This document shows positions 7,871 through 15,865 of a stretch of DNA of 34,854 nt, piece after piece (position 1 is the first letter of the stretch; every line of letters starts with the position of its first letter). The notes beneath the pieces were generated by a model. It was not told the origin of the DNA. It saw only the letters and a program-made list of their open reading frames with translations, and did not search any database. Made by a program: the position numbers and the translations under genes. This DNA is from Synechococcaceae cyanobacterium (GTDB lineage: Bacteria; Cyanobacteriota; Cyanobacteriia; PCC-6307; Cyanobiaceae), in the NCBI GenBank assembly GCA_947461705.1, contig CANHMF010000009.1, forward strand, positions 1-34,854, written 5' to 3'.

Positions 7871-8758
7871 ATGCCGGCCCCAAGCCTGCCCAGCGTCGCC
7901 TTCCTGGGGTTGGGATGCCTCGGCCAACCAATGGCCGCCAACCTGCTGCGGGCCGGTGTGCCCCTCACGGTGCACAACCGCACCCGGACCAAGGAAGAGG
8001 TCCTGGCCGCCCAGGGAGCCCAGCGGGCGGCCACACCCGCCGCCGCGGTAACCGAGGCGGCGGTGGTGATGCTGTGCCTCAGTGATGACGCCGCCGTGGT
8101 GGAGGTGCTGTCGGCGGCGCCTCTGCGCCCGGGGGCCCTGGTGATCGACACCTCCACCATCAGCCCCGGCACCAGCCGCCGCCTGGCCCAGCAGTTGCAA
8201 CACCAGGGGGTGGCCTATCTGGATGCACCAGTCACGGGCGGCACCGAGGGCGCCCAGGCCGGCACCCTCTCGGTGCTGGTGGGCGGCGCCGCGGCGGATC
8301 TGGAACGGGCCCGGCCGCTGCTGGAGGTGATTGGTCGCAGCATCAGCCACTTCGGGCCGGTGGGCTGTGGCCAGGAGGCCAAGGCAGTGAACCAGGTGCT
8401 GGTGGCAGGCAGCTATGCCGCGGTGGCCGAAGCCCTCGCCCTGGCCCAGCGGCTGGGACTGCCCCAGGCCGAGCTGGTGGAGGCCCTCAAGCACGGGGCC
8501 GCCGGCTCCTGGGCCCTCGAGCACCGCAGCCGCCAGATGATCGAGAACACCTACCCCCTCGGCTTCCGCCTGGCCCTTCACCACAAGGACCTCACCATCG
8601 CCCTGGAGGCCGCCGCGGGCCAGCAGCTCGACCTGCCCATCACGGCCCAGGTGGCGGCCATGGAAACAGCCCTGCTGGATGCAGGCCATGGCGATGAGGA
8701 TGTCTCCGCCCTGGCCCGCTGGTTTCAGTTTCCGGCTGCGAGACGGCCTAGAGATTGA
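7871..8758 (+). CDS. NAD(P)-dependent beta-hydroxyacid dehydrogenase (3-hydroxyisobutyrate dehydrogenase family)
   Basis: A 295-residue oxidoreductase. The N-terminal Rossmann motif is FLGLGCLGQPMAANL (GLGCLG at 13-18), with HNRT after the second strand. The family substrate-binding motif is DAPVTGGTEGAQAGTL (118-133), the catalytic Lys is at 171 in GCGQEAKAVNQVL, and the cofactor-side motif HHKDLTIALEAA lies in the C-terminal helical domain. HNRT after strand 2, with Arg rather than an acidic residue, favours NADP(H). Relatives reduce tartronate semialdehyde, succinic semialdehyde or glyoxylate; the exact substrate cannot be read from sequence. Its end overlaps the convergent secreted protein gene by 11 bases. 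Confidence 0.92.
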   Translation: MPAPSLPSVAFLGLGCLGQPMAANLLRAGVPLTVHNRTRTKEEVLAAQGAQRAATPAAAVTEAAVVMLCLSDDAAVVEVLSAAPLRPGALVIDTSTISPGTSRRLAQQLQHQGVAYLDAPVTGGTEGAQAGTLSVLVGGAAADLERARPLLEVIGRSISHFGPVGCGQEAKAVNQVLVAGSYAAVAEALALAQRLGLPQAELVEALKHGAAGSWALEHRSRQMIENTYPLGFRLALHHKDLTIALEAAAGQQLDLPITAQVAAMETALLDAGHGDEDVSALARWFQFPAARRPRD

Positions 8759-9503
8759 GACCGGACTGATCGGCCACAACCCGCACCTGCTTGGTGGCAC
8801 TCACGATCCCCTTGGGGTGCACCAGCAGCACGGCCCAGGTCTGGGTGCCGGGTTGGTAGGGCGCCTGCACCGACTTGAACAGACCGCCGCCACCGAGGGC
8901 CTCGAGCTCCAGGGCCGGGCTCTCCAAGCTGATCAGCTCGGCCACGGTCACCGGCTGGATCGCCCCGGCCGCCACGGAGCCCTCCAGGGGGTCGTCGAAG
9001 ATCACATCCAGGTCGTAGCGCTGGCCCGTGAGCACGGCATCCGGGATCAGCAGGCTGACGCCCAGATCGGCATCGCCGCTGCGCAGCATGGAGCTTTCGC
9101 GAATCACCTGCTGGCGGTTGAAGCGCGCCGCGCTGCCGCCCAGCACCAGCTGCTGACGCGCCTCAAAGCGGAAGGCGTAGGCCCCCAGCTGGCGGGTGCC
9201 CTGCACCAGCACCTCCGTGGTGGCGCGGCCATCCCGCAGTGGGGAGCCGGGGCTCACGGTCCAGCGGGCGTCGGGGAAGCGCTGGCGCAGGGCGGCCTGG
9301 CGGGCCTCCACCTCCTGGGGATCGAGGCCCGGGCCAGCCTCGAGTACCGCCGCCAGCGCTCCTGGCCCAGGGGTGTTGAGGGCCGTCTGCAGGGCCTCCA
9401 GGCTGGGTGCAGCCCGAACAGCCCCCGGCAACACTCCGCCAACCACAACGCCCGCCAGCGCCAGAACTGCCGGCAGGAGAGGGCGGAAGCGCACGACAGG
9501 CAA
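8748..9503 (-). CDS. Secreted hypothetical protein, cyanobacterial type
   Basis: A 251-residue protein with an Arg-containing N-terminus, a long hydrophobic core (about 9-27) and a likely signal cleavage after AVRA near residue 31. The mature part has no motif I recognise. It looks mainly beta-rich in its second half (RYDLDVIFDDPLEG, QTWAVLLVHPKG, KQVRVVADQS), compatible with an immunoglobulin-like or similar extracytoplasmic domain. Its 3' end overlaps the reductase gene by 11 bases and its 5' end is divergent from murG by 45 bases. Function unknown. Confidence 0.78.
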   Translation of the reverse strand: MPVVRFRPLLPAVLALAGVVVGGVLPGAVRAAPSLEALQTALNTPGPGALAAVLEAGPGLDPQEVEARQAALRQRFPDARWTVSPGSPLRDGRATTEVLVQGTRQLGAYAFRFEARQQLVLGGSAARFNRQQVIRESSMLRSGDADLGVSLLIPDAVLTGQRYDLDVIFDDPLEGSVAAGAIQPVTVAELISLESPALELEALGGGGLFKSVQAPYQPGTQTWAVLLVHPKGIVSATKQVRVVADQSGLNL

Positions 9504-9548
9504 AGCGGGATCAGGCTTTTAAGTTAGGCCCGCTTGCCGCCGCTGCCC

Positions 9549-10619
9549 ATGTCCAGGCTCCTGATTGCTGCGAGCGGCACCGGTGGGCACCTGTTCCCGG
9601 CCCTAGCCGTGGCCGAGGCCCTGCCTCCGGACTGGACCATCCACTGGCTGGGGGTGCCCGACCGGCTGGAGCGCCAGCTGGTGCCGCAGACCTATCCGCT
9701 GCACACCATCCGCGCCGGTGGCCTCCAGGGCCAGGGGGTCCAAAAGCTCTGGCAACTGGCGCGGCTGCTGGGCTCCACCGTGAGCGTGCGGCAACTGATC
9801 CGCCGGGAGCGGATCCGGGTGGTGTTCAGCACCGGTGGCTACATCGCCGCCCCGGCGATCCTGGCGGCCCGCTGGTGTGGTGTGCCGGTGGTGCTGCATG
9901 AATCGAATGGCATCCCGGGCCGGGTCACCCGGCTGCTGGGGCGGCTCTGCACCCACGTGGCGGTGGGGCTGCCCCAGGCCACCGAGCGCCTGCTCCATGG
10001 CCAGCCCCGGGTCACCGGCACCCCCGTGCGCAAGACCTTCCTGCAACCCGCCTCCCTGCCCGCTTGGGTGCCCACGGGCCCAGGCCCATTGCTGGTGGTG
10101 ATGGGCGGCAGCCAGGGCGCCGTGGGGCTCAACCGCATGGTGCGGCCGCTGCTGCCCGGGTTGCTGGCGGCGGGGGTGCGGGTGGTGCACCTGAGCGGCA
10201 GTAACGACCCCGACAACGGCCAGCTCCACCACCCGGGCTACGCAGAGCGGCCCTTCAGCGAAGAGATGGCCGGACTGCTCCAACACGCCGATCTGGTGAT
10301 CAGCCGCGCGGGGGCCGGCAGCCTCAGCGAACTGGCGGTGTGCGGCAGCCCCTCGATCCTGGTGCCCTTCCCCCAGGCCGCCGACCAGCACCAAGACGCC
10401 AACGCCGGGGCTGCGGCCGCCGTGGGGGCCGCCGTGATCGTGTGGCAGCACCCGCCTGACCATCCGGCTCTGGAGCAGGCCATCTGGCGACTGCTGGGTC
10501 CGAGGCTGCGGGGCGCCGACGCCAGCGTGGATCCCCTGAACAAGCTGCAGGCCGGCATGGCACGGCTGGCCGTGCGCGATGCCGATCAGCTGTTGGCAAG
10601 GTTGCTGATGGCGCTGTGA
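9549..10619 (+). CDS. murG: UDP-N-acetylglucosamine-undecaprenyl-PP-MurNAc-pentapeptide transferase MurG
   Basis: The membrane-associated glycosyltransferase that adds GlcNAc to lipid I to form lipid II in peptidoglycan synthesis. The 356-residue protein has the N-terminal glycine-rich loop [18 protein letters not shown], the second loop [34 protein letters not shown], the C-domain [10 protein letters not shown] and the UDP-GlcNAc site [24 protein letters not shown] followed by [10 protein letters not shown]. The start is ATG 9549 ([10 protein letters not shown]); a TTG at 9534 would add five residues. The short linker and 356-residue length are normal for the family. The small membrane protein gene follows after 40 bases on the same strand. 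Confidence 0.97.
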   Translation: MSRLLIAASGTGGHLFPALAVAEALPPDWTIHWLGVPDRLERQLVPQTYPLHTIRAGGLQGQGVQKLWQLARLLGSTVSVRQLIRRERIRVVFSTGGYIAAPAILAARWCGVPVVLHESNGIPGRVTRLLGRLCTHVAVGLPQATERLLHGQPRVTGTPVRKTFLQPASLPAWVPTGPGPLLVVMGGSQGAVGLNRMVRPLLPGLLAAGVRVVHLSGSNDPDNGQLHHPGYAERPFSEEMAGLLQHADLVISRAGAGSLSELAVCGSPSILVPFPQAADQHQDANAGAAAAVGAAVIVWQHPPDHPALEQAIWRLLGPRLRGADASVDPLNKLQAGMARLAVRDADQLLARLLMAL

Positions 10620-10659
10620 GGCCGTTGCCCGTGATGTCCGCCTCGGACCTCCTGCGCCC

Positions 10660-10965
10660 ATGAGCCGCCTGAGCAGCGATGGCTGGGCCCTGGGGATCAC
10701 AGCCGGGCTACTGCTGATCCGCCAGGCCCTTAGCGGCGTGGATCTGCTGAGCCTTCTGATGCTGGTGCCCCTGCTGATCTGCCTGATCCCCAGCCTCGAC
10801 AGCCTGCAGGGCACGGGCACGATCCGCATCTGGGACCGTTGGCGGATGCGCTTCACGCCGATCGAGCGCAGCCGCCGCGCCTGGAGCTACTGGATCAATC
10901 TGGTGGTGAGCTGGCCGGCCGCAGGCTTCTTCGCCTACGCACTGGTGTTCATGCCGAAGCGGTAG
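10660..10965 (+). CDS. Small membrane protein of unknown function
   Basis: A 101-residue protein with hydrophobic segments at about 9-22 (short), 27-46 (LLSLLMLVPLLICLIPSL) and 77-96 (NLVVSWPAAGFFAYALVF). The amphipathic loop between the last two contains WDRWRMRFTPIERSRRAW. I do not recognise the family. It follows murG on the same strand and may be cotranscribed; its 3' end overlaps the convergent nucleotidyltransferase gene by 17 bases. No catalytic motif visible. Confidence 0.68.
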   Translation: MSRLSSDGWALGITAGLLLIRQALSGVDLLSLLMLVPLLICLIPSLDSLQGTGTIRIWDRWRMRFTPIERSRRAWSYWINLVVSWPAAGFFAYALVFMPKR

Positions 10966-11416
10966 GCGTCTCCGGCGTACAGGAGGGGTCGAAATCCTGC
11001 AGGGCCTCCACCACGACTGACTCACAGGGCGCCATAGTTGCAATGGTGTCTTCCAGGGCGGCCAGACGGCCCTCAAGCGCGGCCAACAGCGCCGGCCGGG
11101 GAGTGGGGAGCGCAAACGGACCCTCCTCATAACGGGCTCCAACAGCAAACACCTGCAGCTTCTGCCAGGCATCCGGCCAAACCTCACCGAGGCCACAGGC
11201 CAGATCAAGATCGGAATCAGCACGTGCCTCGCGGCGGCCACGGGACCCGAAGGCCACCAACGGCTGCACCTGAGGCTGGTTGCACAACGCCGCGAGCCCC
11301 TGCCGAAGCGGCCCCGCGTCACAGCCCGGGCCCAGATCAACGGCCTCCGGCAGGGGCTGGGGCTCCAGCCAGGGAGTGGCCGGCGCAACGAAACCCGTCG
11401 GTACGGATGTGGCCAT
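10949..11416 (-). CDS. Orphan nucleotidyltransferase-domain protein (MNT-like)
   Basis: A 155-residue protein with one clear hallmark, the polymerase-beta-superfamily motif VAFGSRGRREARADSDLDLAC. The Gly-Ser is at 57-58 and the two metal-binding Asp are at 69 and 71. Small proteins with this motif are often the MNT half of HEPN/MNT toxin-antitoxin pairs or free nucleotidyltransferases. Here there is no HEPN partner: the neighbours are a membrane protein and a CobD-like enzyme. The third catalytic Asp expected 30-50 residues later is not obvious in the following VFAVGARYEEGPFALP region. It may be a degenerate or specialised member. A roughly 50-residue N-terminal extension precedes the motif. 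Confidence 0.7.
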   Translation of the reverse strand: MATSVPTGFVAPATPWLEPQPLPEAVDLGPGCDAGPLRQGLAALCNQPQVQPLVAFGSRGRREARADSDLDLACGLGEVWPDAWQKLQVFAVGARYEEGPFALPTPRPALLAALEGRLAALEDTIATMAPCESVVVEALQDFDPSCTPETPTASA

Positions 11417-11454
11417 GGACCCGGGCTAGCGATGGTGCAGAGGGGTCCAACCGC

Positions 11455-12552
11455 TCAGCAGACCAGCGCCTGGCGCAGGGCCCGGATGATGCGGCCGTTG
11501 TTCCAGCGGCTCTGGTAGCCGATCCGCAACCAGGTGTCGCCGAGCCCCTCAAAGGAACGGCAATCGCGCACGAGGATCCTGTGCCCCTGCTCCAGCCGCT
11601 GGCGCAGGGAGTCGAGACTGGAAGGCTGAGCGTCCCGCTCACCGCGCACCAGCAAGTAGTTCGCGGCAGACGGCATCGGCTGCAGCCCAGGGATGGCCTG
11701 CAGCTGCTGCCGCAACCAGGCGCCCTCAGCAGCCACCCAGGCCTGCACGCGAGCGCACCAGTGGTCATAAAGGTGCGGCTGGCCCATCAAGGTCTCCCCA
11801 GCCGCCGCCGCCAGGCTGTTCACCGGCCAGGGGTCGCGCCAGGCGGCCCAGCGCCGCAGCCGTTGCGGATCGCCGAGGGCGTAGCCGAGCCGCAGGCCGG
11901 CAATAGCGAACAGCTTGGTGAGGCTGCGAATCACCACCAGATTGGGGTGATCGGCCAGCAGCGGCACCAGCGACTGCGCCTCACCGCCCGGCACCAGCGG
12001 CAGAAAAGCCTCATCGCAGATCACCAGCGCGAAGCGCTGGAGCAGTGCCTCCAGGCTGGCCCGGCTCCAGAGCTGCCCAGTGGGGTTATGGGGATTGGTG
12101 ATCCACACGGCCTGGGCTGAGCCGAGGTCGGCCGGCGGAAGTGGCGGCAAGATCGCCGAAGCCGCATCACACCAATCCAGCCGCAGGGGCCAGGACTCCA
12201 CCGGGGCCTCCCAGCAGCACAGGGCCCGCCGGTAGTCGGCGAACCCCGGCTGCGGCAACAGACTGGGGCCAGCGGCAGCGGCATCACGGGCCGCCCAGGT
12301 GAACAGCTCGGCGGCGCCATTGCCGGGCAGCACCGAGGCCGGATCCAGCCCATGCTGGGTGGCGATCACCGTGCGCAAGGCCTGGTAGCTGCGATCGGGG
12401 TAGGGCTTGAGAGCCGCCTGGCGCAGGGCCCGCCGGAGGAGCCGTGGCGGGGCGAAGGGCACGAGGGAGGCACTGGCATCGAGCAGCTGTCCAGGCCGGC
12501 AGCCCAAGCGCCGCGCCGCCGCATCGAGGTTGCCGCCGTGGAGCTCGGGCAC
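11455..12552 (-). CDS. cobD: CobD/CobC-like L-threonine-O-3-phosphate decarboxylase (PLP fold type I)
   Basis: A PLP enzyme of the histidinol-phosphate-aminotransferase-like group, about 365 residues. The opening VPELHGGNLDAAARRLG is typical of CobD/CobC, which make (R)-1-aminopropan-2-ol phosphate for the cobamide nucleotide loop. PLP motifs: GNGAAEL (77-83), NPHNPTG (153-159), Asp180 in VICDEAF, and the Schiff-base Lys213 in SLTKLFAIAGLRLGYALG. I use the GTG at 12552 because the open frame further upstream overlaps the divergent pentapeptide gene and reads as low-complexity sequence. A plain histidinol-phosphate aminotransferase is the main alternative, but the HGGN start argues against it. 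No other cobamide genes lie in the window. Confidence 0.8.
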   Translation of the reverse strand: MPELHGGNLDAAARRLGCRPGQLLDASASLVPFAPPRLLRRALRQAALKPYPDRSYQALRTVIATQHGLDPASVLPGNGAAELFTWAARDAAAAGPSLLPQPGFADYRRALCCWEAPVESWPLRLDWCDAASAILPPLPPADLGSAQAVWITNPHNPTGQLWSRASLEALLQRFALVICDEAFLPLVPGGEAQSLVPLLADHPNLVVIRSLTKLFAIAGLRLGYALGDPQRLRRWAAWRDPWPVNSLAAAAGETLMGQPHLYDHWCARVQAWVAAEGAWLRQQLQAIPGLQPMPSAANYLLVRGERDAQPSSLDSLRQRLEQGHRILVRDCRSFEGLGDTWLRIGYQSRWNNGRIIRALRQALVC

Positions 12553-12647
12553 AGGCGAGGCCTGGAAGTGGGCACCAGCCTGATGGATCGGGCCGGATCG
12601 ACGCCAACCGCCAAGACCGTTAGAACGGCGTACCCCTTGGCCAACCG

Positions 12648-13466
12648 ATGCCACGGCTGCATCGCCTGCTTCCCCTGACCCTGTGCCTGCCCCTGGCAAC
12701 CGGCATGGGGGCGATGCTGAATCGGCCTGCCCGAGCCGCCGATCCCCAGCAGCTGATCCAGCTGCTGGAGCAGCGGAGTTGCAAGGCCTGCAAGCTCCAG
12801 GATGCGGATCTGGTGCACGCGGATCTGCGGGATGCCCAACTGAATGGCGCCCAGTTGCAACGCGCGAACCTGAGTGGAGCCCAGCTCGATGGCGCGGATC
12901 TGCGGGGCGCCAACCTCAGGTTCACCAGCCTGGAAGGGGCCTCGCTGCGGGGGGCCGATCTGCGGGGCAGCGTGCTGGAAGGCACCGATCTGCGTCGCTC
13001 AGACCTCAGCGGGGCGCGCCTGGATCCCCAGGCCCTGAGCCGCAGCCACTGGCAACAGGCCCGCGGCATCGACCCCAGCCAGCAGAGCTACGCCGAGCTC
13101 CATAACGCGGGTGTGGCCGCCGCCCAACAGGGACGCCACCCCGAAGCCGAGACATTCTTCGGCGAGGCCATCCGCAAGCAACCCGATGCCGCCATCAGCT
13201 GGGTAGCCCGCGGCATCACCCGCAGCGAACAGGGCAACAACCAACTCGCAGCCCAGGATCTCAACTACGCCGCCTCGCTCTACCGGCAAGCCGGCGATCT
13301 GGACCAGGCCAGCGAACTGGAGAAGGCCTCCAAAGAACTACTGACGCCTCCAAAAAAGGCGAAGGGTGGCAATGGACTGGCCTCGCAGCTCGCCAGTGGC
13401 GCGATGGCGGCCTTCCAATTCCTGGCCCCGATCGCCGCAAAAGCCTTCATGCCAGCTGGATTTTAA
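12648..13466 (+). CDS. Secreted pentapeptide-repeat protein with TPR-like C-terminal half
   Basis: A 272-residue protein. It has a signal peptide (about 1-30, ending RPARA), then LLEQRSCKACKLQDADL, then about 15 tandem pentapeptides (about 50-125, consensus A[DN]LxG, for example GADLR, GANLR, GASLR). These should fold as a right-handed quadrilateral beta helix. From about 147 to 232 the protein changes to TPR-like helices (NAGVAAAQQGRHPEAETFF, WVARGITRSEQGNNQLAAQ), where a solenoid binding surface is likely. Signal peptide plus both repeat types suggests an exported scaffold. The Cys pair SCKAC often opens cyanobacterial pentapeptide domains. Its stop shares bases with the pilQ stop inside the palindrome TTTTAAAA at 13462-13469. 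Confidence 0.88.
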   Translation: MPRLHRLLPLTLCLPLATGMGAMLNRPARAADPQQLIQLLEQRSCKACKLQDADLVHADLRDAQLNGAQLQRANLSGAQLDGADLRGANLRFTSLEGASLRGADLRGSVLEGTDLRRSDLSGARLDPQALSRSHWQQARGIDPSQQSYAELHNAGVAAAQQGRHPEAETFFGEAIRKQPDAAISWVARGITRSEQGNNQLAAQDLNYAASLYRQAGDLDQASELEKASKELLTPPKKAKGGNGLASQLASGAMAAFQFLAPIAAKAFMPAGF

Positions 13467-14242
13467 AAAGCCGAACCTGCGGCTGGAGCAGCCAAGAAGC
13501 GACGCATATCAGGGGTGGCAGGCTGATATCCGTAGCCATAGGAGCCCCCATCCACGTCATCAACAATACGTGGGGTAACCAGGATTACAAGCTCATTTTT
13601 CTGACGAGCATTGGATGACGAGCGGAAAAACTGCCCCACAAAAGGCATGTCACCCAGGATCGGCCATTTGGTTACAGCCTGCCTGTCCTCATCGGCAATC
13701 ACGCCCGTGAGGATGAGAGTTTGGCCATCACGCACTCGAACTTCTCCCGTATCGAGACGTCGAACTCGCAAGATGCTGACATTGCCACAACCCTCAATCT
13801 GCTGCGGCGTGTCCGCCACCGCGGAAACAGCAGGAGAGAGCGAGAATGTCACGAACCCATTGTCGTCAATTTTTGATACCTTCGCCCCAAAAGTCAAGCC
13901 GGCAGTGCCAAATTTGGGCTGGCACGTATTCGGGGCGCCGTTCTGCCCCGCCTGCACGGTGTAATCGGTGATCACCTGCGTGCCGACGGTCACAAACGAC
14001 TCATTGGCAAAGGGTCTACCAATCGAAGCCGTATTCAACACGGCATTGTCGCCACCTGCAGCGCCAGCCGCAACCGCAGCTCCTCCCAGGATAGGCTCCG
14101 GATTTTCACTGAGAATCAGCGTGGGGCTTGCCAGGACTTTTGTGCTTTCAGACTGAATTTGAGCGCGAATCAGATCATAAAATCGATTGGGAGAGTAAGC
14201 CGCAGCCGGATTGATGGGAGCGGGCGCAAGAGGGGGCTGCAC
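13463..14242 (-). pseudogene. pilQ: pilQ, 3' part: secretin domain downstream of an in-frame stop
   Basis: This open segment encodes the C-terminal, outer-membrane secretin half of PilQ, the type IV pilus exit channel. It has RFYDLIRAQIQSESTKVLASP, then LILSENPEP, a strand-rich region, the signature VRDGQTLILTGVIADEDRQ, and VTKWPILGDMPFVGQFFRS with ELVILVTPRIVDD at the end. These are intact and well conserved, which argues that selection acted on it recently. It is in exactly the same frame as the upstream pilQ segment, separated by one TAG and 11 sense codons, so no frameshift is needed. A GTG at 14242 could restart translation but has no strong ribosome binding site that I can see. Local GC is far lower than in neighbours. 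Alternatives are readthrough, a separately started polypeptide, or a sequencing error. Confidence 0.82.
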
Positions 14243-14275
14243 AACGCTTTCGTCATTTCTTGGAACATAAATAGG

Positions 14276-14278
14276 CTA
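14276..14278 (-). other. In-frame TAG stop within pilQ
   Basis: On the minus strand the codons run GGA GCT AGC AAT GCA TAG CCT ATT TAT, and the frame continues without another stop to 13463. The stop falls in a poorly conserved, Gly/Ser/Pro-rich linker between the N3/early secretin strands and the RAQIQ...ASPTLIL strand. A CAG-to-TAG (Gln) or TGG-to-TAG (Trp) change would each be a single substitution. Confidence 0.9.
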
Positions 14279-15865
14279 TGCATTGCTAGCCCCTCCACTT
14301 AGGAGATCAAACTGACCAGACCCAGGCGGGAGCCTATCGTTAAATGCTCCGATCATCCTCCCATCTTCACTCACAATAAAATTACTGCCATAGCGAAAGG
14401 CGAAGCTATTTTTGATGTCGGCATCATTACGCAGCGTCACGTCCAGGATCTTCACCGACAAGGCCACCTGCCGTTGGCGCAGGTCGATTTGCTTGAGGTA
14501 GTTCTCAGCCACGGCAACCACCTGCGGGTCTCCCACCAGAGTGATGGTCTGCAAGCGGGAATCCGTGGTGCCCGTAAGTCCCTTCAGTGGACCGGTACTG
14601 GCGCCATAGGTCTCAGTGGTGGTAATCCTCTGGGTCTGGGTCTGCTGTGAATCGGGCGCTCCCGCAACCTGGCTGGCCTGAGACTGGCCCTGGCTCACGG
14701 TGTTGGTGATGAGTGTCACCTTGGTGATCTTGGCCCCAAGGCTGGCCAGATAATCTGCCGCCGAGGCTGCGGTGGCCTGATTGAGGCGATAAACCTTGGA
14801 CAGCTGGGCCCCAAAAGTTTTTCCCAAGACCGATGGACCCGCCAGAATCATGTTTCCCTCGAGCTTGCCCTGCAGACCCGCGGCAAGCAGTACAGAATTG
14901 ATGGCTCTGGCGTAACTTTCACCACGAAAAGAAATCGAAACTGGACGCCCCTGCGCAGCGGCGACTGCCCCAGTGCCGGTGGCCGCTCCCGCCGGCGAAG
15001 TGCCTGTGGGCGGGTCATCATCCACATAGACAAACCCATAGCCACCCATCTGGGCCAAGGCCATCAACACATCACGGGCCGGGGCATTGCGCATCGTCAT
15101 GGAGACAGCCGGCCCATTCACATGGAGAAAACTGCGATTGCGCAGCACCATGCTTCCCACTGCCATATCCCCCAGCGGTGGCGCCACAGCTCGAGGCTGC
15201 AGCAGCGGGGCATAACTGGGCTGCGGCACGGCGCCCGGTGTGCGCAGATCCAGGCGCGCGGTCTGTTCAGATATCTGGGGCGCCGTGGCAAAGCTGATCA
15301 CCAGGTTGCGACCATCGGCACTCACCACGGGCCGGCCCAAGGGCGCACCCGGCATCGGCTCCACGAGAACTTGGTAGGTGTTGCCCGAACCCTGAAAGCT
15401 CACCAGCTGCAATCCAGCCTCCGGGAGCGACAGCCGCTGGGGGCCCAGCCGCAGACCAGAGGGCGTGGCCGTGCGCAACTGCCCAGCCCAGCCACCACCG
15501 GCCGTGGTGCCCTGTTGCAGCACGGGTGCCGGCCCCGTGCCCGCAATCACAATCTCCACAGCCCCGGCACTACGGCGCAGGCTGAGGGCCAAAGGGCCAC
15601 TTCCAGTGGCAGACGCCGGTTGAACCGGCAGTGGCACCGCCTGCACAGAAGCGCCACTCCGGGGCGCCGCCTGCAGCGGGTTCGTTGCAACGCCTGCCGC
15701 CAGCAAGGCCAGGATCAGGCGGCGACGACCACGAACCACCACGCTTGAGAACACCAGGGTTTTGGGCGGATGGTAACGGTGCTCACCACTGACCACCAGT
15801 GCGCCGCTGCCTGGGTCAGGGCGGGGTTGGGGCTCGAGGAGCCGGGGGCTCACCGGCCTTGGCAT
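14276..15865 (-). CDS. pilQ: PilQ, 5' part: periplasmic domains and first secretin strands, ending at an in-frame TAG
   Basis: A 529-codon segment of the type IV pilus secretin. It has a hydrophobic signal region near residues 48-62 (RRLILALLAAGVATN, cleavage near LQAA), AMIN-like strands at about 80-210, an STN/N0 domain near 252-287 (VSMTMRNAPARDVLMALAQM, FVYVDD), and N1-type KVYRLNQATAASAADYLASLG. A Gln/Thr-rich variable segment, LVGDPQVVAVAENYLKQIDLRQRQVALSVKIL and the start of the secretin domain follow. It stops at TAG 14276. Alone it lacks the secretin core and could not form a normal pore. The ATG at 15865 overlaps pilO by 50 bases and gives a long non-hydrophobic leader; GTG codons nearer residues 24-45 would place the signal peptide closer to the N-terminus. 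Confidence 0.88.
   Translation of the reverse strand: MPRPVSPRLLEPQPRPDPGSGALVVSGEHRYHPPKTLVFSSVVVRGRRRLILALLAAGVATNPLQAAPRSGASVQAVPLPVQPASATGSGPLALSLRRSAGAVEIVIAGTGPAPVLQQGTTAGGGWAGQLRTATPSGLRLGPQRLSLPEAGLQLVSFQGSGNTYQVLVEPMPGAPLGRPVVSADGRNLVISFATAPQISEQTARLDLRTPGAVPQPSYAPLLQPRAVAPPLGDMAVGSMVLRNRSFLHVNGPAVSMTMRNAPARDVLMALAQMGGYGFVYVDDDPPTGTSPAGAATGTGAVAAAQGRPVSISFRGESYARAINSVLLAAGLQGKLEGNMILAGPSVLGKTFGAQLSKVYRLNQATAASAADYLASLGAKITKVTLITNTVSQGQSQASQVAGAPDSQQTQTQRITTTETYGASTGPLKGLTGTTDSRLQTITLVGDPQVVAVAENYLKQIDLRQRQVALSVKILDVTLRNDADIKNSFAFRYGSNFIVSEDGRMIGAFNDRLPPGSGQFDLLSGGASNA

Noticed and set aside
14243-14280. Frameshift as the cause of the pilQ split
   Set aside because: Counting codons across the gap (one TAG plus 11 sense codons) shows both halves in the same frame, so a single nonsense codon explains it.
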